47,179 nucleotides of DNA from Lachnospiraceae bacterium (GCA_017440575.1 JAFSGY010000114.1:1-47179); one strand, 5' to 3'; shown: positions 25,553-35,503, counted from the first letter of the stretch. Made by a program: numbers and translations. The notes: generated from the letters alone by a model not told the origin.

Positions 25553-26794
25553 ATGGAAAGAAGGATAATGGACAAACCGTTGATTAGTGTGATTGTGACT
25601 GTGTATAACTTAGAAAAATATCTAGACAAGTGTGTAAAAAGCATCGTTGCACAAACTTATTCCAATCTGGAAATTATTTTGGTAAATGATGGTTCACAAG
25701 ATAATTCGGGAAAAATGTGTGAAGCATACGCAAAAGAAGACGCACGAATTAAAGTGTTGCATAAAAGCAATGGTGGAGCAGTTAGTGCTAGAAAAGCAGG
25801 CATTGAAGTAGCAACAGGAGATTATATTGGTTTTGTGGATGGAGATGATTGGATAGAGGATTGCATGTATGAGTCTATGGCTCGCATGTGTATGGAGGAA
25901 GCGGTAGATATTGTTTCTATAGAAGATGTTCGTGAATATGCAGATGGAAGAAAACAGTGTGAGTATATACGATTGCAAGAGGGAGTATATAAAGGTGAAG
26001 CGTTTGAGACCTATATATTGTCTAATATTATCGATACCAATCACTTTTTTCAATGGAATATACCCATGCATGGATGGCAGCACATATATAGACGAGAATT
26101 AATGAAAAAATGTTTTGAACAAATCGATACACGTATACGAAGAGGCGAAGATATGATGTTTGCCTTATCCTGCTATTTAGAGGCTAATTCGGTAGCCTTG
26201 ATTAAGAAGCCTTTTTATCATTACAGACAGGTCATGAACTCGGCTAGAGGGACAGGTACCAAGAAGAACCTGGAAGGACTGCTATACTTGTCGCAAAGAT
26301 TACATGAAATGGCGCAGAAAAATGAAAGGCAGAAGGTAGCAGTACAGGAACAAATAAGACAATGTATCTTCTATACAATACTATGGTCTGCGTATGAGGT
26401 ATTTCTTAGTAAAGAGGATGATGAATTATTTCCGTATGGTGTGAAAAAAGGGAGGAAAATAGCACTTGTTGGTGCAGGAGCATTTGGTAAAAGAGTTTAT
26501 CACCGAATGCAAGAGTTTGGACTGTGCAGGATAGAAGCATGGGTAGACAATGGATGGGAATTATATGCAGAACAAGGATTACCGGTGCAATCGATGAAAG
26601 TCTTACAGGAAGTAGATATTGATTATGCGGTGATTGCTGTATTAAGTCAGGATGCACAAAAACAACTAGTGGAACAAATCGAAAGAAAAGGTATAGAAAA
26701 AAATAAGATTAAAGTAATTAATCAAAAAGATATGACAGAAGATAAAATGCAGGTTTTGTTGGAGCGTTTAGAAGAAGCATTAAGAAGCGTATAG
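25553..26794 (+). CDS. GT2 glycosyltransferase with C-terminal Rossmann-like module (413 aa)
   Basis: The GT-A domain at residues ~8-230 has ISVIVTVYNLEKYLDKC, LVNDGSQDNSG, GGAVSARKAGI and FVDGDDWIEDCMYE (DxD-type). The C-terminal part (about 299-395) is a separate Rossmann-like module: KIALVGAGAFGKRVYHRM, WVDNGWELY, YAVIAVLSQDAQKQLV. The start at 25553 follows AAGGAG with 9-10 nt spacing; the in-frame ATG at 25568 is possible. It is cytosolic with no membrane helix. It lies between the glycyl radical enzyme and the first radical SAM gene. Confidence 0.85.
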   Translation: MERRIMDKPLISVIVTVYNLEKYLDKCVKSIVAQTYSNLEIILVNDGSQDNSGKMCEAYAKEDARIKVLHKSNGGAVSARKAGIEVATGDYIGFVDGDDWIEDCMYESMARMCMEEAVDIVSIEDVREYADGRKQCEYIRLQEGVYKGEAFETYILSNIIDTNHFFQWNIPMHGWQHIYRRELMKKCFEQIDTRIRRGEDMMFALSCYLEANSVALIKKPFYHYRQVMNSARGTGTKKNLEGLLYLSQRLHEMAQKNERQKVAVQEQIRQCIFYTILWSAYEVFLSKEDDELFPYGVKKGRKIALVGAGAFGKRVYHRMQEFGLCRIEAWVDNGWELYAEQGLPVQSMKVLQEVDIDYAVIAVLSQDAQKQLVEQIERKGIEKNKIKVINQKDMTEDKMQVLLERLEEALRSV

Positions 26795-26816
26795 AAGCAT
26801 TAGGGGGACGAAAAAC

Positions 26817-28013
26817 ATGATTAAGAATATGGCAGATTTTCAAAAAGTGGTAAGGGAAAATGAAAAGATATATTTTGTGTATGTGGATGATGTTTGTGAA
26901 GGAACCATTGATTTATTAGTCCAAAGTGGAGAGGGATATAAACTGAAGGCTTGTGTGACTTCGGGCACGTTTATGGATTGTGAGATACGAGGATATGAAG
27001 TAAAAAGTATAGAACATCTAGAACAAGATGCTTGTGTATTATTGACCTGTAATACTAGACAAGACGAAATGGTTGCTCAGTTGGAGAAAAAAGAGATTAA
27101 GAAAGTGGAATTCTTGGAGGAGAATTTCAAGTTTTTTGCTTTAAAAAGGTTGAAAAACAGAAGACGTGGTGAAGATACTGAATTTTTAATCAATAAAATG
27201 CGTGATCAGATGCTAAAATTTGTACCAAAGCCGTATATGGAGTATTTGGTGTTTAATATCTTGGACCATTGCAATTTGAGGTGTAAAGGATGTGACCATT
27301 TCGCATGTGTAGCAGATGAATATATTATTCCGCATGAAAGACTTCATAAGGATATTGTAAGAATGTCAGAGATATTACATGGAGATAATGTAATGAAAAT
27401 CGCTGTTATGGGAGGAGAACCGTTGTTGCATCCGGAGTTATTGGAGATATTAAAGGATGTAAGAAAGCATTTTCCATATGCGATTATTAGACTGACAACA
27501 AATGGATTATTATTATTACAACAAAACGAAGAATTTTGGAAAACTTGTCGTGAGTATGATATTACGATAGTGAATACAAAATATCCAATTCAGCTAGATT
27601 ATGCAAAAATGAAAGAAGTAGCAAAGGAGCAAGGAGTTAAGTTCCAATATTTTGAAGGTACGGGAGATGATACTGTTAAAACGAGTTCTAAAAAAACCAT
27701 TACATTAGATGGAACGAATGATCCCGTGAAAAGCTTTGCACAGTGCTATATTTCTAATTACGGAAACTTTGTAATGGAAGGAAAATTTTATGGTTGCCCA
27801 TTTTCCTGTCAGTCCTATCGTATTTTCAATCAAAAATTTGGTAAAAATCTGCGCATGACAGAGAAAGATTATTTAGATATTTATCAAGTGAAGGATATGC
27901 AGGAACTTTTTGAGTTCTCTGCTAAGCCAAGACCATATTGCAGATATTGTAGTGGTATAGACAGATGGCATGAATGGGAGCGTAGTAAAAAGGATATTTC
28001 TGAGTGGGTGTAA
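26817..28013 (+). CDS. Radical SAM protein with extra C-terminal Cys cluster and N-terminal Rossmann-like module (398 aa)
   Basis: Residues ~15-105 are a degenerate copy of the island's Rossmann-like module. The radical SAM barrel starts at DHCNLRCKGCDHF, giving C152-x3-C156-x2-C159 for the 4Fe-4S cluster, then MGGEPLLHPELLE (GGE motif) and RLTTNGLLLL. Further Cys (AQCY, GCPFSC, CRYC near the end) suggest a SPASM-like auxiliary cluster. Its last ~30 residues (PYCRYC...HEWE.SK) match those of the next gene, so the pair are paralogs. It lacks the DGPGxR-type motif of GRE activases. The substrate is unknown; oxidation or rearrangement of a sugar or of flagellin is possible. Confidence 0.85.
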   Translation: MIKNMADFQKVVRENEKIYFVYVDDVCEGTIDLLVQSGEGYKLKACVTSGTFMDCEIRGYEVKSIEHLEQDACVLLTCNTRQDEMVAQLEKKEIKKVEFLEENFKFFALKRLKNRRRGEDTEFLINKMRDQMLKFVPKPYMEYLVFNILDHCNLRCKGCDHFACVADEYIIPHERLHKDIVRMSEILHGDNVMKIAVMGGEPLLHPELLEILKDVRKHFPYAIIRLTTNGLLLLQQNEEFWKTCREYDITIVNTKYPIQLDYAKMKEVAKEQGVKFQYFEGTGDDTVKTSSKKTITLDGTNDPVKSFAQCYISNYGNFVMEGKFYGCPFSCQSYRIFNQKFGKNLRMTEKDYLDIYQVKDMQELFEFSAKPRPYCRYCSGIDRWHEWERSKKDISEWV

Positions 28014-28027
28014 AATGGAGGAATAAG

Positions 28028-28882
28028 ATGGGGTTAGCATATGATTTGCAGGTAGAGGCGGAAAGAAGAAAATTAAATCTAGAACAATCTAGAACGATAG
28101 AAGTAAGAAAAAAATTAAAATTCGAAATACATATTACAGAGCATTGTAATTTGAATTGTAAGTATTGTAATCATTTTTCGCCACTAGCTAAGAATACATT
28201 TTTGGATGTGGAAGAATATGAGCGTGATGTCAAAAGATTATCGGAATTATTTGGTGGAGAAATGCAACAGATAAAGTTACTTGGCGGGGAGCCTTTGTTA
28301 CATCCACAGATAAATGAGTTTATTTATTTGACTAGAAAATATTTTCCGATCGGGACAATTAAAATACTGACCAATGGTACTCTATTGCCGAGGATGAAAG
28401 ATGAATTTTGGAAAGTTTGTCAGGATACGAATACCATCGTGTATTATACCAAATATCCGATTGCGCTTGATGTGGAGAAAATAAATGAGCAGGCTAAAAA
28501 GTATCAGGTACCACTAGAAGTATTTAATATGGAAGATAATATAAAAACGTTGATTCATGAACCAATTGATTTGAGTGGTAAGCAAAATGCTAAGAAGAAT
28601 TTCTATGATTGCTATCGACCTAATTATTGCATTACATTAAAGCATGGTGTGATTTATACCTGTCATAGGGCAGCGCATATACATTTGCTAAATGAGTATT
28701 TTGGTGAAAATATACCGCTTAGTGCTAAAAATGGAATCAATATTTATGAAGCAAAGAGTGGCCAGGAGATTTTAGAATATCTGATTAAACCGATTCCTAT
28801 GTGCGCTTATTGTGATAGAGAGCATATTACAACAGATCATGAATGGGAGATTAGTAAAAGAGAACGAAGTGAATTTATATAG
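28028..28882 (+). CDS. Radical SAM protein, shorter paralog (284 aa)
   Basis: The start is set at ATG 28028, 6 nt after GGAGG (28017-28021); the upstream in-frame GTG at 28004 has no site. TEHCNLNCKYCNHFSPLA gives C40-x3-C44-x2-C47, then LLGGEPLLHP and KILTNGTLLP. The C-terminal Cys set (YDCY, NYC, YTCHRA, MCAYC) suggests an auxiliary cluster, and the end (CAYC...HEWEISK) matches the preceding protein. It lacks that protein's N-terminal module. Its size is near that of GRE activases but the diagnostic GPG segment before the cluster is missing, so activation of the nearby glycyl radical enzyme is only a hypothesis. Confidence 0.85.
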   Translation: MGLAYDLQVEAERRKLNLEQSRTIEVRKKLKFEIHITEHCNLNCKYCNHFSPLAKNTFLDVEEYERDVKRLSELFGGEMQQIKLLGGEPLLHPQINEFIYLTRKYFPIGTIKILTNGTLLPRMKDEFWKVCQDTNTIVYYTKYPIALDVEKINEQAKKYQVPLEVFNMEDNIKTLIHEPIDLSGKQNAKKNFYDCYRPNYCITLKHGVIYTCHRAAHIHLLNEYFGENIPLSAKNGINIYEAKSGQEILEYLIKPIPMCAYCDREHITTDHEWEISKRERSEFI

Positions 28883-28894
28883 GGGAGAATATCG

Positions 28895-30742
28895 ATGTGT
28901 GGGATTTGTGGATTTGTGACCAAAAAAAGAATAGATATTAATGTATTAAAGGCAATGAATCATACGTTAATACATAGAGGACCTGATGATTGTGGAGAAG
29001 AGATCTATGCGATAAAAAATGAATGGCAGGTAGGATTTGGTCATAGAAGGCTCTCTATTATGGATTTATCAGAAAGAGGACATCAGCCTATGCATTCGAT
29101 AGATGGCAAAATTAGTGTGATTTTTAATGGAGAAATCTATAATTTTGAAGAGATAAAGGAGATGCTAAGAGATTATCCGTTTCGGACAAAGTGCGATACA
29201 GAAGTTATTCTAGCTGCGTATGTAAAGTGGGGTAGTCAATTTATCAATAAGCTAAACGGCATGTTTGCAATAGCACTACTAGATCGGGAAGAGAATGCTG
29301 TTTATTTGTATCGGGATAGAATAGGGAAAAAACCATTGTTTTATCATACAGATACAATGGGCAATCTAGTATTTGGCTCTGAAATCAAAGCAATTTTGCA
29401 GTTTCCTGATATAAAAAAAGAAGTAAATACCCAAGTAGTAGGCAGATATTTGAGTAGAAGGTATGTTGTAGCACCTGACACTATGTATCGAGAAATTCAA
29501 AAATTAGAACCAGGTTCTTTTTTGAGATTTCATGAGGGAATGATTACGACGCATAAGTATTGGAGTGTCGTTGAGCAATACAGTGCGTATAAGACCCAAC
29601 AGATTATAAGTTATGAAGAAGCTAAGAAAGGATTAGAAAATGAAATTCATAAGGCGATTTCAACTCGTTTAATCGCAGATGTTCCAGTTGGCGCTTTTAT
29701 TAGTGGAGGATATGATTCATCGGCAGTATGTGCGCTTGCACAAAGTCAAATGAATAAACCGCTTAGTACGTTTTGCATTGGTTTTGAAAATGAAGCGTAT
29801 GATGAAGCTATCTATGCAAGAAAAATTGCGCAACATATTGGTTCTAATCATACAGAGATGTATATCACAGAGCAGGACGTATTGAATCTGGTAGATAGTA
29901 TTCCTGTATATTATGACGAACCGTTTGCAGATCCATCTTTATTACCAACCATGTTTGTATGTGAATTGGCTAAAAAAAATGTTTCCGTTGTACTAACTGG
30001 GGATGGCGGAGATGAATTATTTGGTGGATATGATATTTATACAATTTTGCAAAAGGCGCAGGCATTCAAGGAGAGCGGAGTTGATTATACTACCATAAAT
30101 CCAAAATCAGTAGAATATCGTGTATTGACAGAAGACGTACGACCAGAGAATAAGACACAGGCAGGTATTTTATGGTATGTAGATCATATCAATAGAATAT
30201 TATTGCAGCCTGTAGATAATTTTTACTATGAATATGAGTCGAAATATCAGGAATCCAGATATGATGTTACACGTATGTTATTAGATACTGAGACGAGATT
30301 AGTGGATTATATCTTAGTAAAAGTAGACAGAGCATCTATGAAATATGCATTAGAATGTAGGTGTCCGTTATTGGATAAGAATGTGGTGGAATATACATAT
30401 CGAATTCCAGCAGATTATAAGAATGATCATGGACATACCAAGAGAATTTTAAAGGATATCGCGCATGATTATATTCCTAAGGAATTACTTGACAGACCAA
30501 AGAAAGGTTTTGGACCACCGATTGACCAATGGTTAAGGGGAGCTTTGAAAAATCAATTATTGGATTATGTGGATTTGAATTTCTTGCGTAACCAAGGTAT
30601 TTTCAAACCGGAAGAAACCAAAAATGTGGTGGAGCAGTATTTGCAAAATGGAGATACAGGTAAGTGGAGTGGAAAAAATTTCTCCAAGATTGTATGGCCG
30701 TATTTTACATTTCAACAGTGGTATTGTAGGTATATGAATTAA
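28895..30742 (+). CDS. Asparagine synthase (glutamine-hydrolysing) family amidotransferase (615 aa)
   Basis: MCGICGF puts the class II glutaminase nucleophile at Cys2. HRGPDD, FNGEIYNFEE and the ATP-pyrophosphatase loop ISGGYDSSAV (about 268-277) follow, then VVLTGDGGDELFGGYD and KVDRASM. Length and domain order fit AsnB (about 600 aa). In surface-glycan loci members of this family amidate sugar carboxylates or make unusual amides, so a role in amidating a glycan component is likelier here than free asparagine synthesis. It is tightly spaced between a radical SAM gene (12 nt) and a GT4 gene (17 nt). Confidence 0.9.
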   Translation: MCGICGFVTKKRIDINVLKAMNHTLIHRGPDDCGEEIYAIKNEWQVGFGHRRLSIMDLSERGHQPMHSIDGKISVIFNGEIYNFEEIKEMLRDYPFRTKCDTEVILAAYVKWGSQFINKLNGMFAIALLDREENAVYLYRDRIGKKPLFYHTDTMGNLVFGSEIKAILQFPDIKKEVNTQVVGRYLSRRYVVAPDTMYREIQKLEPGSFLRFHEGMITTHKYWSVVEQYSAYKTQQIISYEEAKKGLENEIHKAISTRLIADVPVGAFISGGYDSSAVCALAQSQMNKPLSTFCIGFENEAYDEAIYARKIAQHIGSNHTEMYITEQDVLNLVDSIPVYYDEPFADPSLLPTMFVCELAKKNVSVVLTGDGGDELFGGYDIYTILQKAQAFKESGVDYTTINPKSVEYRVLTEDVRPENKTQAGILWYVDHINRILLQPVDNFYYEYESKYQESRYDVTRMLLDTETRLVDYILVKVDRASMKYALECRCPLLDKNVVEYTYRIPADYKNDHGHTKRILKDIAHDYIPKELLDRPKKGFGPPIDQWLRGALKNQLLDYVDLNFLRNQGIFKPEETKNVVEQYLQNGDTGKWSGKNFSKIVWPYFTFQQWYCRYMN

Positions 30743-30759
30743 TTATGGGGGATTGAGAT

Positions 30760-31989
30760 ATGTACGTTGTTTTTTTGGCGCATACGTTTCTGGGGGAAGG
30801 AGTATGCCCAAGTGGAGTATCGAATTATGTGGCCAATATGGCACAGGCATTAATAGAACATGGGCACAGAGTAACTGTGATTACTGAGGGAAAAGAGGAG
30901 AAAGAGTACCAGTGGAATCGGGTGAAGGTGTATCAGATTAGGGCCACTGGTAATATGAAGGATACTGGTCGTAAAATGACGGTTTCTCAGAAGGTGTATA
31001 AGAATCTTTTAAGGACTTATTATTACAATAAGAAAGTGGAAGAACTACATAGATTGGATAAGGTTGATTTGGTACAATGTGTTAATTCGTATGGAATTGG
31101 AATCTTGAGAAGTAAAAAAATGCCTTATTTGGTTCGAATATCAGACTATGGGCCGTTATGGGGAGGCGCCAGACAACAAGAATATGATATGCAAAAGTGC
31201 CTGCGTTCTCACCGTTTAGATGAAGAGATGCAACTCATTGCTTTGAAGAGGGCTAATAGGGTAATTGCACCAAGTAAGTTAATTAGTGAAATCGTTGGAA
31301 AGAGAATCCACAAGGAAATAGGTGTAGTGGAAAGTCCTGTATCCATAGATGCAGCACAGATTAGGGATGTGAAATACAACGAGAGCTTAGGAATTACTTC
31401 AGGAAAATACTGGATTACTTTTGGCGGCATGACGCATAGAAAAAGCATTTATATGCTTGCACAAATCATAGATCAGTTATTAGATTGCTATCCAGATATG
31501 AAATACGTAATGGTGGGAAAAGATAGGGAAAATGTATGCGATGGAGAATATATGAGAGCATCTAAGCTATTCGAAAAATATATTGTAAAGAATAGAGACC
31601 GTTTTATTTTTACTGGAGAAATTTCGGATAGACCGTATTTATTTGAATTAGTAAAAAATGCAAAATTTTGTATTTTACCTACGCGAGTGGATAATTTTCC
31701 TAATGCTGTGATAGAAGCGATGGCGTTAGGGAAGATTGTGATTAGTTCAGATAAAACAAGTGTGGAGCAGATTATTACAGATGGATATAATGGATTTTTA
31801 ACACAAATAGATGATGGAGATGAATTGTTTGCGCGTATAAGATATGTGATGGATTTATCAAATGAAGAGATGTCATGTATCGAGGCGAAAGCCAAAGAGC
31901 GAGTAATCGAATTAGCACCTGAAAAGGTATATGAAAAAATGATTGCTGTTTATGAAGAGACAATCAAGCGATATCATAACAAGTCATAA
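30760..31989 (+). CDS. GT4 family (GT-B fold) glycosyltransferase (409 aa)
   Basis: The N-terminal half has VVFLAHTFLGEGVCPSGVSN (Gly-rich acceptor loop) and MAQALIEHGHRVTVIT. The C-terminal half has YWITFGGMTHRKSIYMLAQI and the E-x7-E-type donor site LPTRVDNFPNAVIEAMALGK, typical of GT4. No membrane segment is present. GGGGG lies about 10 nt before the ATG. It transfers a sugar from a nucleotide donor; specificity is not readable. Confidence 0.88.
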   Translation: MYVVFLAHTFLGEGVCPSGVSNYVANMAQALIEHGHRVTVITEGKEEKEYQWNRVKVYQIRATGNMKDTGRKMTVSQKVYKNLLRTYYYNKKVEELHRLDKVDLVQCVNSYGIGILRSKKMPYLVRISDYGPLWGGARQQEYDMQKCLRSHRLDEEMQLIALKRANRVIAPSKLISEIVGKRIHKEIGVVESPVSIDAAQIRDVKYNESLGITSGKYWITFGGMTHRKSIYMLAQIIDQLLDCYPDMKYVMVGKDRENVCDGEYMRASKLFEKYIVKNRDRFIFTGEISDRPYLFELVKNAKFCILPTRVDNFPNAVIEAMALGKIVISSDKTSVEQIITDGYNGFLTQIDDGDELFARIRYVMDLSNEEMSCIEAKAKERVIELAPEKVYEKMIAVYEETIKRYHNKS

Positions 31990-32012
31990 GTTTGAAAAAG
32001 GGGAATGAGCAG

Positions 32013-33263
32013 ATGGATGCAGCATATATGGATAGACTAGAGAAAACGAGGAAAGTAATGGAACTATTTCGGGAAAGTGATATGCTTTCGAAGCAAATAC
32101 TAAGCAGATGGACGCATACGTATTTGACGAGAGATGGAGACTTTTTTAGGGATTTGTGGAAGTGTTGTAATGTCCCAGAGGAATTAAAAGTAATAGCTGG
32201 ATTCTGTGAGGAAGTTCTTGGGAAAAAGGAAAGCGTATTAGTAGAAGACGATTTGGAAACAGTACATAAGTATATGCAGTGGAAAGATTGTGCTTTAGAA
32301 GCGGTAAGAGAACAGGTTGCGAAGATGATTGCACAAAGGACAAGCGAGCAAGTGGTGATTATCTATGGGTGTGGTAATAATGGAGAAGTCTTGATAAGGT
32401 ATTTATCTAAGTATGCTGTTAATCGTGACAATATCCTTTTTTGTGATCAGAGAGCAGAACAGATGCAATATATTTTCCATGAGTATAAGGTGATTGCACC
32501 ACAGACACTGGTGGAGAAATACAAAGGGTGTGTAGTCTATCAGACACTTTCAGATAAGACGGTGTTAGAAAAAGTAAGAGCATGGGCTTGCAATCATAGT
32601 ATTTTTTTCATACCGATTCCATGTTATGAAAATAATTATACGGGAGACAATACGGATTTTTATTTTAATATTGAAGAGCAATATTTTGACAAAGAGCTTA
32701 TGAAGGCAACAGAGGGAGAAGTGTTTGTAGACGCAGGCTTTTTTGATGGAACGACAAGTGAGTTTTTTTGTAAATGGTGTGAAGGTAAGTATTCGAAGAT
32801 TTATGCTTTGGAAGCCAATGATAAAAATTGTAGTAATTATCTAAATAGGAAGAATAGAATACAAGATATTCAGTTGATTGAAGCAGCTGCATGGTCAGAA
32901 GATGGTGAGCTTAGATTTGCAAGTCAGGAAAAGACAAGAGGAAAGATGACTACTGGTAGAGTAGCAGATGAAGGCGAAGAAGTCATCAAAGCTAGAAGCA
33001 TCGACAGTATTTTACAAGGTGAGAGATGTACCTTTATCAAAATGGATATAGAAGGTGCAGAATTAAGTGCGTTAAAAGGAGCTGCCAATACGATTAGGCA
33101 GTATAAACCTAAGTTAGCGATTTCGGTATATCACAAATTAGAAGATATTGTTGAGATACCACTTTATATTCATAGCTTATGTGGTGAGTATGAATTCTTC
33201 TTACGACATTATGCAAGTGGTGCATCAGAGACGATTTTATATGCAAGGGTGAAGGATAGTTAA
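32013..33263 (+). CDS. FkbM family methyltransferase with internal Rossmann-like module (416 aa)
   Basis: The start is set at ATG 32013, 9 nt after AAGGGG; a TTG at 31992 is unlikely. Residues 1-105 are helical and unrecognised. Residues ~112-205 form the island's Rossmann-like module (VVIIYGCGNNGEVLIRYL, FCDQRAEQM, CVVYQTLSD). Residues ~235-416 are an FkbM SAM-dependent methyltransferase: VFVDAGFFDGTTSEFF, IYALEAND, FIKMDIEGAELSALKGA, KPKLAISVYHK. FkbM enzymes O-methylate sugars and similar hydroxyls. This would methylate the island's glycan in the cytosol. Confidence 0.87.
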   Translation: MDAAYMDRLEKTRKVMELFRESDMLSKQILSRWTHTYLTRDGDFFRDLWKCCNVPEELKVIAGFCEEVLGKKESVLVEDDLETVHKYMQWKDCALEAVREQVAKMIAQRTSEQVVIIYGCGNNGEVLIRYLSKYAVNRDNILFCDQRAEQMQYIFHEYKVIAPQTLVEKYKGCVVYQTLSDKTVLEKVRAWACNHSIFFIPIPCYENNYTGDNTDFYFNIEEQYFDKELMKATEGEVFVDAGFFDGTTSEFFCKWCEGKYSKIYALEANDKNCSNYLNRKNRIQDIQLIEAAAWSEDGELRFASQEKTRGKMTTGRVADEGEEVIKARSIDSILQGERCTFIKMDIEGAELSALKGAANTIRQYKPKLAISVYHKLEDIVEIPLYIHSLCGEYEFFLRHYASGASETILYARVKDS

Positions 33264-33299
33264 TAATCCAAAGACTGTAAATGTATTAATTGGGAAGGA

Positions 33300-34523
33300 A
33301 TGGCAAGAGAAGCGATGCATTATCAAGAGTTGGAAGAACTAGCGATGCAATGGAAGGGTAAAGTATGTATCGTTGGAGCAGGAATGATAGGGAAAACGTG
33401 GGGTTATGATTTGGTGACGGCAGCAGGTTTTGAAGTGGATTTTTATTACGATAATCATATTCCCGCTAATCGAGTAATTCTTCATGATATTAGCACGATA
33501 TCCTTTGAGGAAATGTTATCTTATCAAGATCATATATTGATTTGGGTTGCTGCATCAGAAAAGAATAAGTGGAGATTAGAGCTACAATTAAAGAATGCAG
33601 GTTTTACCAATATCATTATTTTGGACTATATATTATTACATGAGGTATGTGAAAGTGTACTAGAGACGAAAAATACATATGTACATACAAAGTATCAAAA
33701 TATAGTAGATGATACCATTTTTCTCAAACGGCAATTTGCATATAGAGTAGGATACCAATTGAATTTGGATGAGCCAAAGACATTGAATGAGAAATTACAA
33801 TGGCTTAAATTGTACGATAGAAAAGCAATTTATACCACCATGGTAGATAAATATGAGGTAAAAGATTATGTAGCGAATTTGATAGGAGAAGAATATATCA
33901 TTCCTACGATAGCAGTTTTGAATGATTTTGACAGTATTGATGTGAATCAGTTACCGCAACAATTTGTAATAAAATGTACACATGATTCAGGTAGTGTAAT
34001 TGTGTGCAAGGATAAAACTGATTTTGACTGGCATGGAGCAAGACAGAAAATAGAGAGAGCTTTAAAAAGAAATTTTTACTGGGTTGGAAGAGAGTGGCCG
34101 TATAAGAATGTAATACCAAGAATCATGATAGAACAATATCTGGCTGATTGTGAGTATGAAGTATTACCAGTATATAAGTTTTTTTGTTTTTCTGGAAAAC
34201 CAGAGCTCGTACAATTGATTCAAAACGATAAACAGTCAGATGAGTGTGTTGATTTTTATGACTTAGAGTGGAATAAGTTAGAATTACAACAAATATATCC
34301 CAATAGTAGTGGAATAGCCAATAAACCAGAGCAATTAGAGGAGATGATTCAGTTGGCTACAAGGCTTTCAGCTGGATATTCTTTTATAAGAATTGATTTT
34401 TATGTTGTGAATGGACAGGTAAAATTTTCTGAATATACATTTTATACAGATAGTGGATTTGGTAAGTTAAAACCTGAGGATTGGGATTGGAAGCTTGGTG
34501 AAAAGATTATGATTGGCGGTTGA
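33300..34523 (+). CDS. TupA-like ATP-grasp protein with N-terminal Rossmann-like module (407 aa)
   Basis: Residues ~18-110 carry KVCIVGAGMIGKTWGYDL, FYYDNHIP and ILIWVAASEKNKWRL, the island's Rossmann-like module. Residues ~130-400 match the TupA-type ATP-grasp family: LNEKLQWLKLYDRK, MVDKYEVKDYV, QFVIKCTHDSGSVIVCKDK (ATP loop), MIEQYL, VYKFFCFSGKPELVQ, IRIDFYVVNGQVKFSEYTF. TupA proteins occur in teichuronopeptide and capsule loci and are thought to ligate amino acids to glycans. The start is ambiguous: GGGAAGGA directly abuts ATG 33300, so ATG 33315 may be used instead. Confidence 0.82.
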   Translation: MAREAMHYQELEELAMQWKGKVCIVGAGMIGKTWGYDLVTAAGFEVDFYYDNHIPANRVILHDISTISFEEMLSYQDHILIWVAASEKNKWRLELQLKNAGFTNIIILDYILLHEVCESVLETKNTYVHTKYQNIVDDTIFLKRQFAYRVGYQLNLDEPKTLNEKLQWLKLYDRKAIYTTMVDKYEVKDYVANLIGEEYIIPTIAVLNDFDSIDVNQLPQQFVIKCTHDSGSVIVCKDKTDFDWHGARQKIERALKRNFYWVGREWPYKNVIPRIMIEQYLADCEYEVLPVYKFFCFSGKPELVQLIQNDKQSDECVDFYDLEWNKLELQQIYPNSSGIANKPEQLEEMIQLATRLSAGYSFIRIDFYVVNGQVKFSEYTFYTDSGFGKLKPEDWDWKLGEKIMIGG

Positions 34524-34539
34524 TTGGAGAAATACGAGA

Positions 34540-35466
34540 ATGGTAAAAAACGATTTAGTGACGGTATTATTACCAGTGTATAATGGAGAAAAATTTATAA
34601 TAGATATGTTGGATTCCATTGAACGACAAAATTATCGACCGATGCAGATTATTATTGGAGATGATGCTTCTAGTGATCGTTCAGTTGGATTATGCGAGCA
34701 ATGGAAATCTAAGAATGAGTCAGATGATTTACAAATCGTACATTTGATTCGTGAAGAAAATGTGGGATTATCTCAGAATATCGCGAATATGAGAACCAAG
34801 ATTAAGGGGAAATATGTTTTCTTGGCGGATCAGGATGATGTTTGGTTAGAACAAAAGGTAGAAAAGCAAGTCAATTATTTGAAACAACATCCAGAGTGTC
34901 AAATATGTTTATGTGATAGAAGTGTTGTAAATGAAAGGTGTAATTTGTTATTGTCCTCGGTTTATGAGTATAGTGGTTATCGTAAGACTATGATGTTGTT
35001 TGATGAGGTTGTAAATATGAGGGCGATATTTGCAGCTAATTGCATGGCAATACGTAATGGGGAGCATTTTCAGGAATATTTGAATATTCCAAAAGAACTT
35101 GTATCACACGATACGTTTATTGCATATATGGCTTCTTATTATGGCACGATTGATTTTATGTTTGAACCTCTTTTACTATATAGAATACATCCAAATAGTT
35201 TATCGGGTAATTATCAGGTAGAGGTATCTAAAAATGTAATAGAAGCTTTTCGATACTATTGGAGACATTATAAGCGGGTTTTGGAATGCGGTAGGAAAGA
35301 TGGATATATTTTAAAAGAAGAGATTGCTAAAAGGTATGGGATAGATTCGACACATGTAGCCAATAAGCTACTTTTGGACAAGACAACGCGATGTAGAATC
35401 GTATGGTCGATTAAGCAAACCAAGAAGGCGTTAGAAACTGGAAAGATTGGTAGATTTTTAAAATAA
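34540..35466 (+). CDS. GT2 family glycosyltransferase, rhamnosyltransferase-like (308 aa)
   Basis: VTVLLPVYNGEKFIIDMLDS, IIGDDASSDRS and FLADQDDVWLEQKVEKQV (D-Q-D-D) are typical of the GT2 subgroup that includes rhamnosyl- and related transferases. The ATG at 34540 has GGAGA 9 nt upstream and is preferred over TTG 34513, which would overlap the previous gene. There is no extra domain and no membrane helix. It ends with a basic helical tail. Confidence 0.85.
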   Translation: MVKNDLVTVLLPVYNGEKFIIDMLDSIERQNYRPMQIIIGDDASSDRSVGLCEQWKSKNESDDLQIVHLIREENVGLSQNIANMRTKIKGKYVFLADQDDVWLEQKVEKQVNYLKQHPECQICLCDRSVVNERCNLLLSSVYEYSGYRKTMMLFDEVVNMRAIFAANCMAIRNGEHFQEYLNIPKELVSHDTFIAYMASYYGTIDFMFEPLLLYRIHPNSLSGNYQVEVSKNVIEAFRYYWRHYKRVLECGRKDGYILKEEIAKRYGIDSTHVANKLLLDKTTRCRIVWSIKQTKKALETGKIGRFLK

Positions 35467-35503
35467 ATTCCGCGAGTACATATAAGAAAAGGGGAGGATT
35501 TGT

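Noticed and set aside
28028-28882. Confident assignment of this radical SAM protein as the GRE activase
   Set aside because: The spacing of Cys fits many radical SAM families, the GPG-type segment is absent, and the C-terminal Cys set points to a SPASM-like protein. Kept only as a hypothesis.
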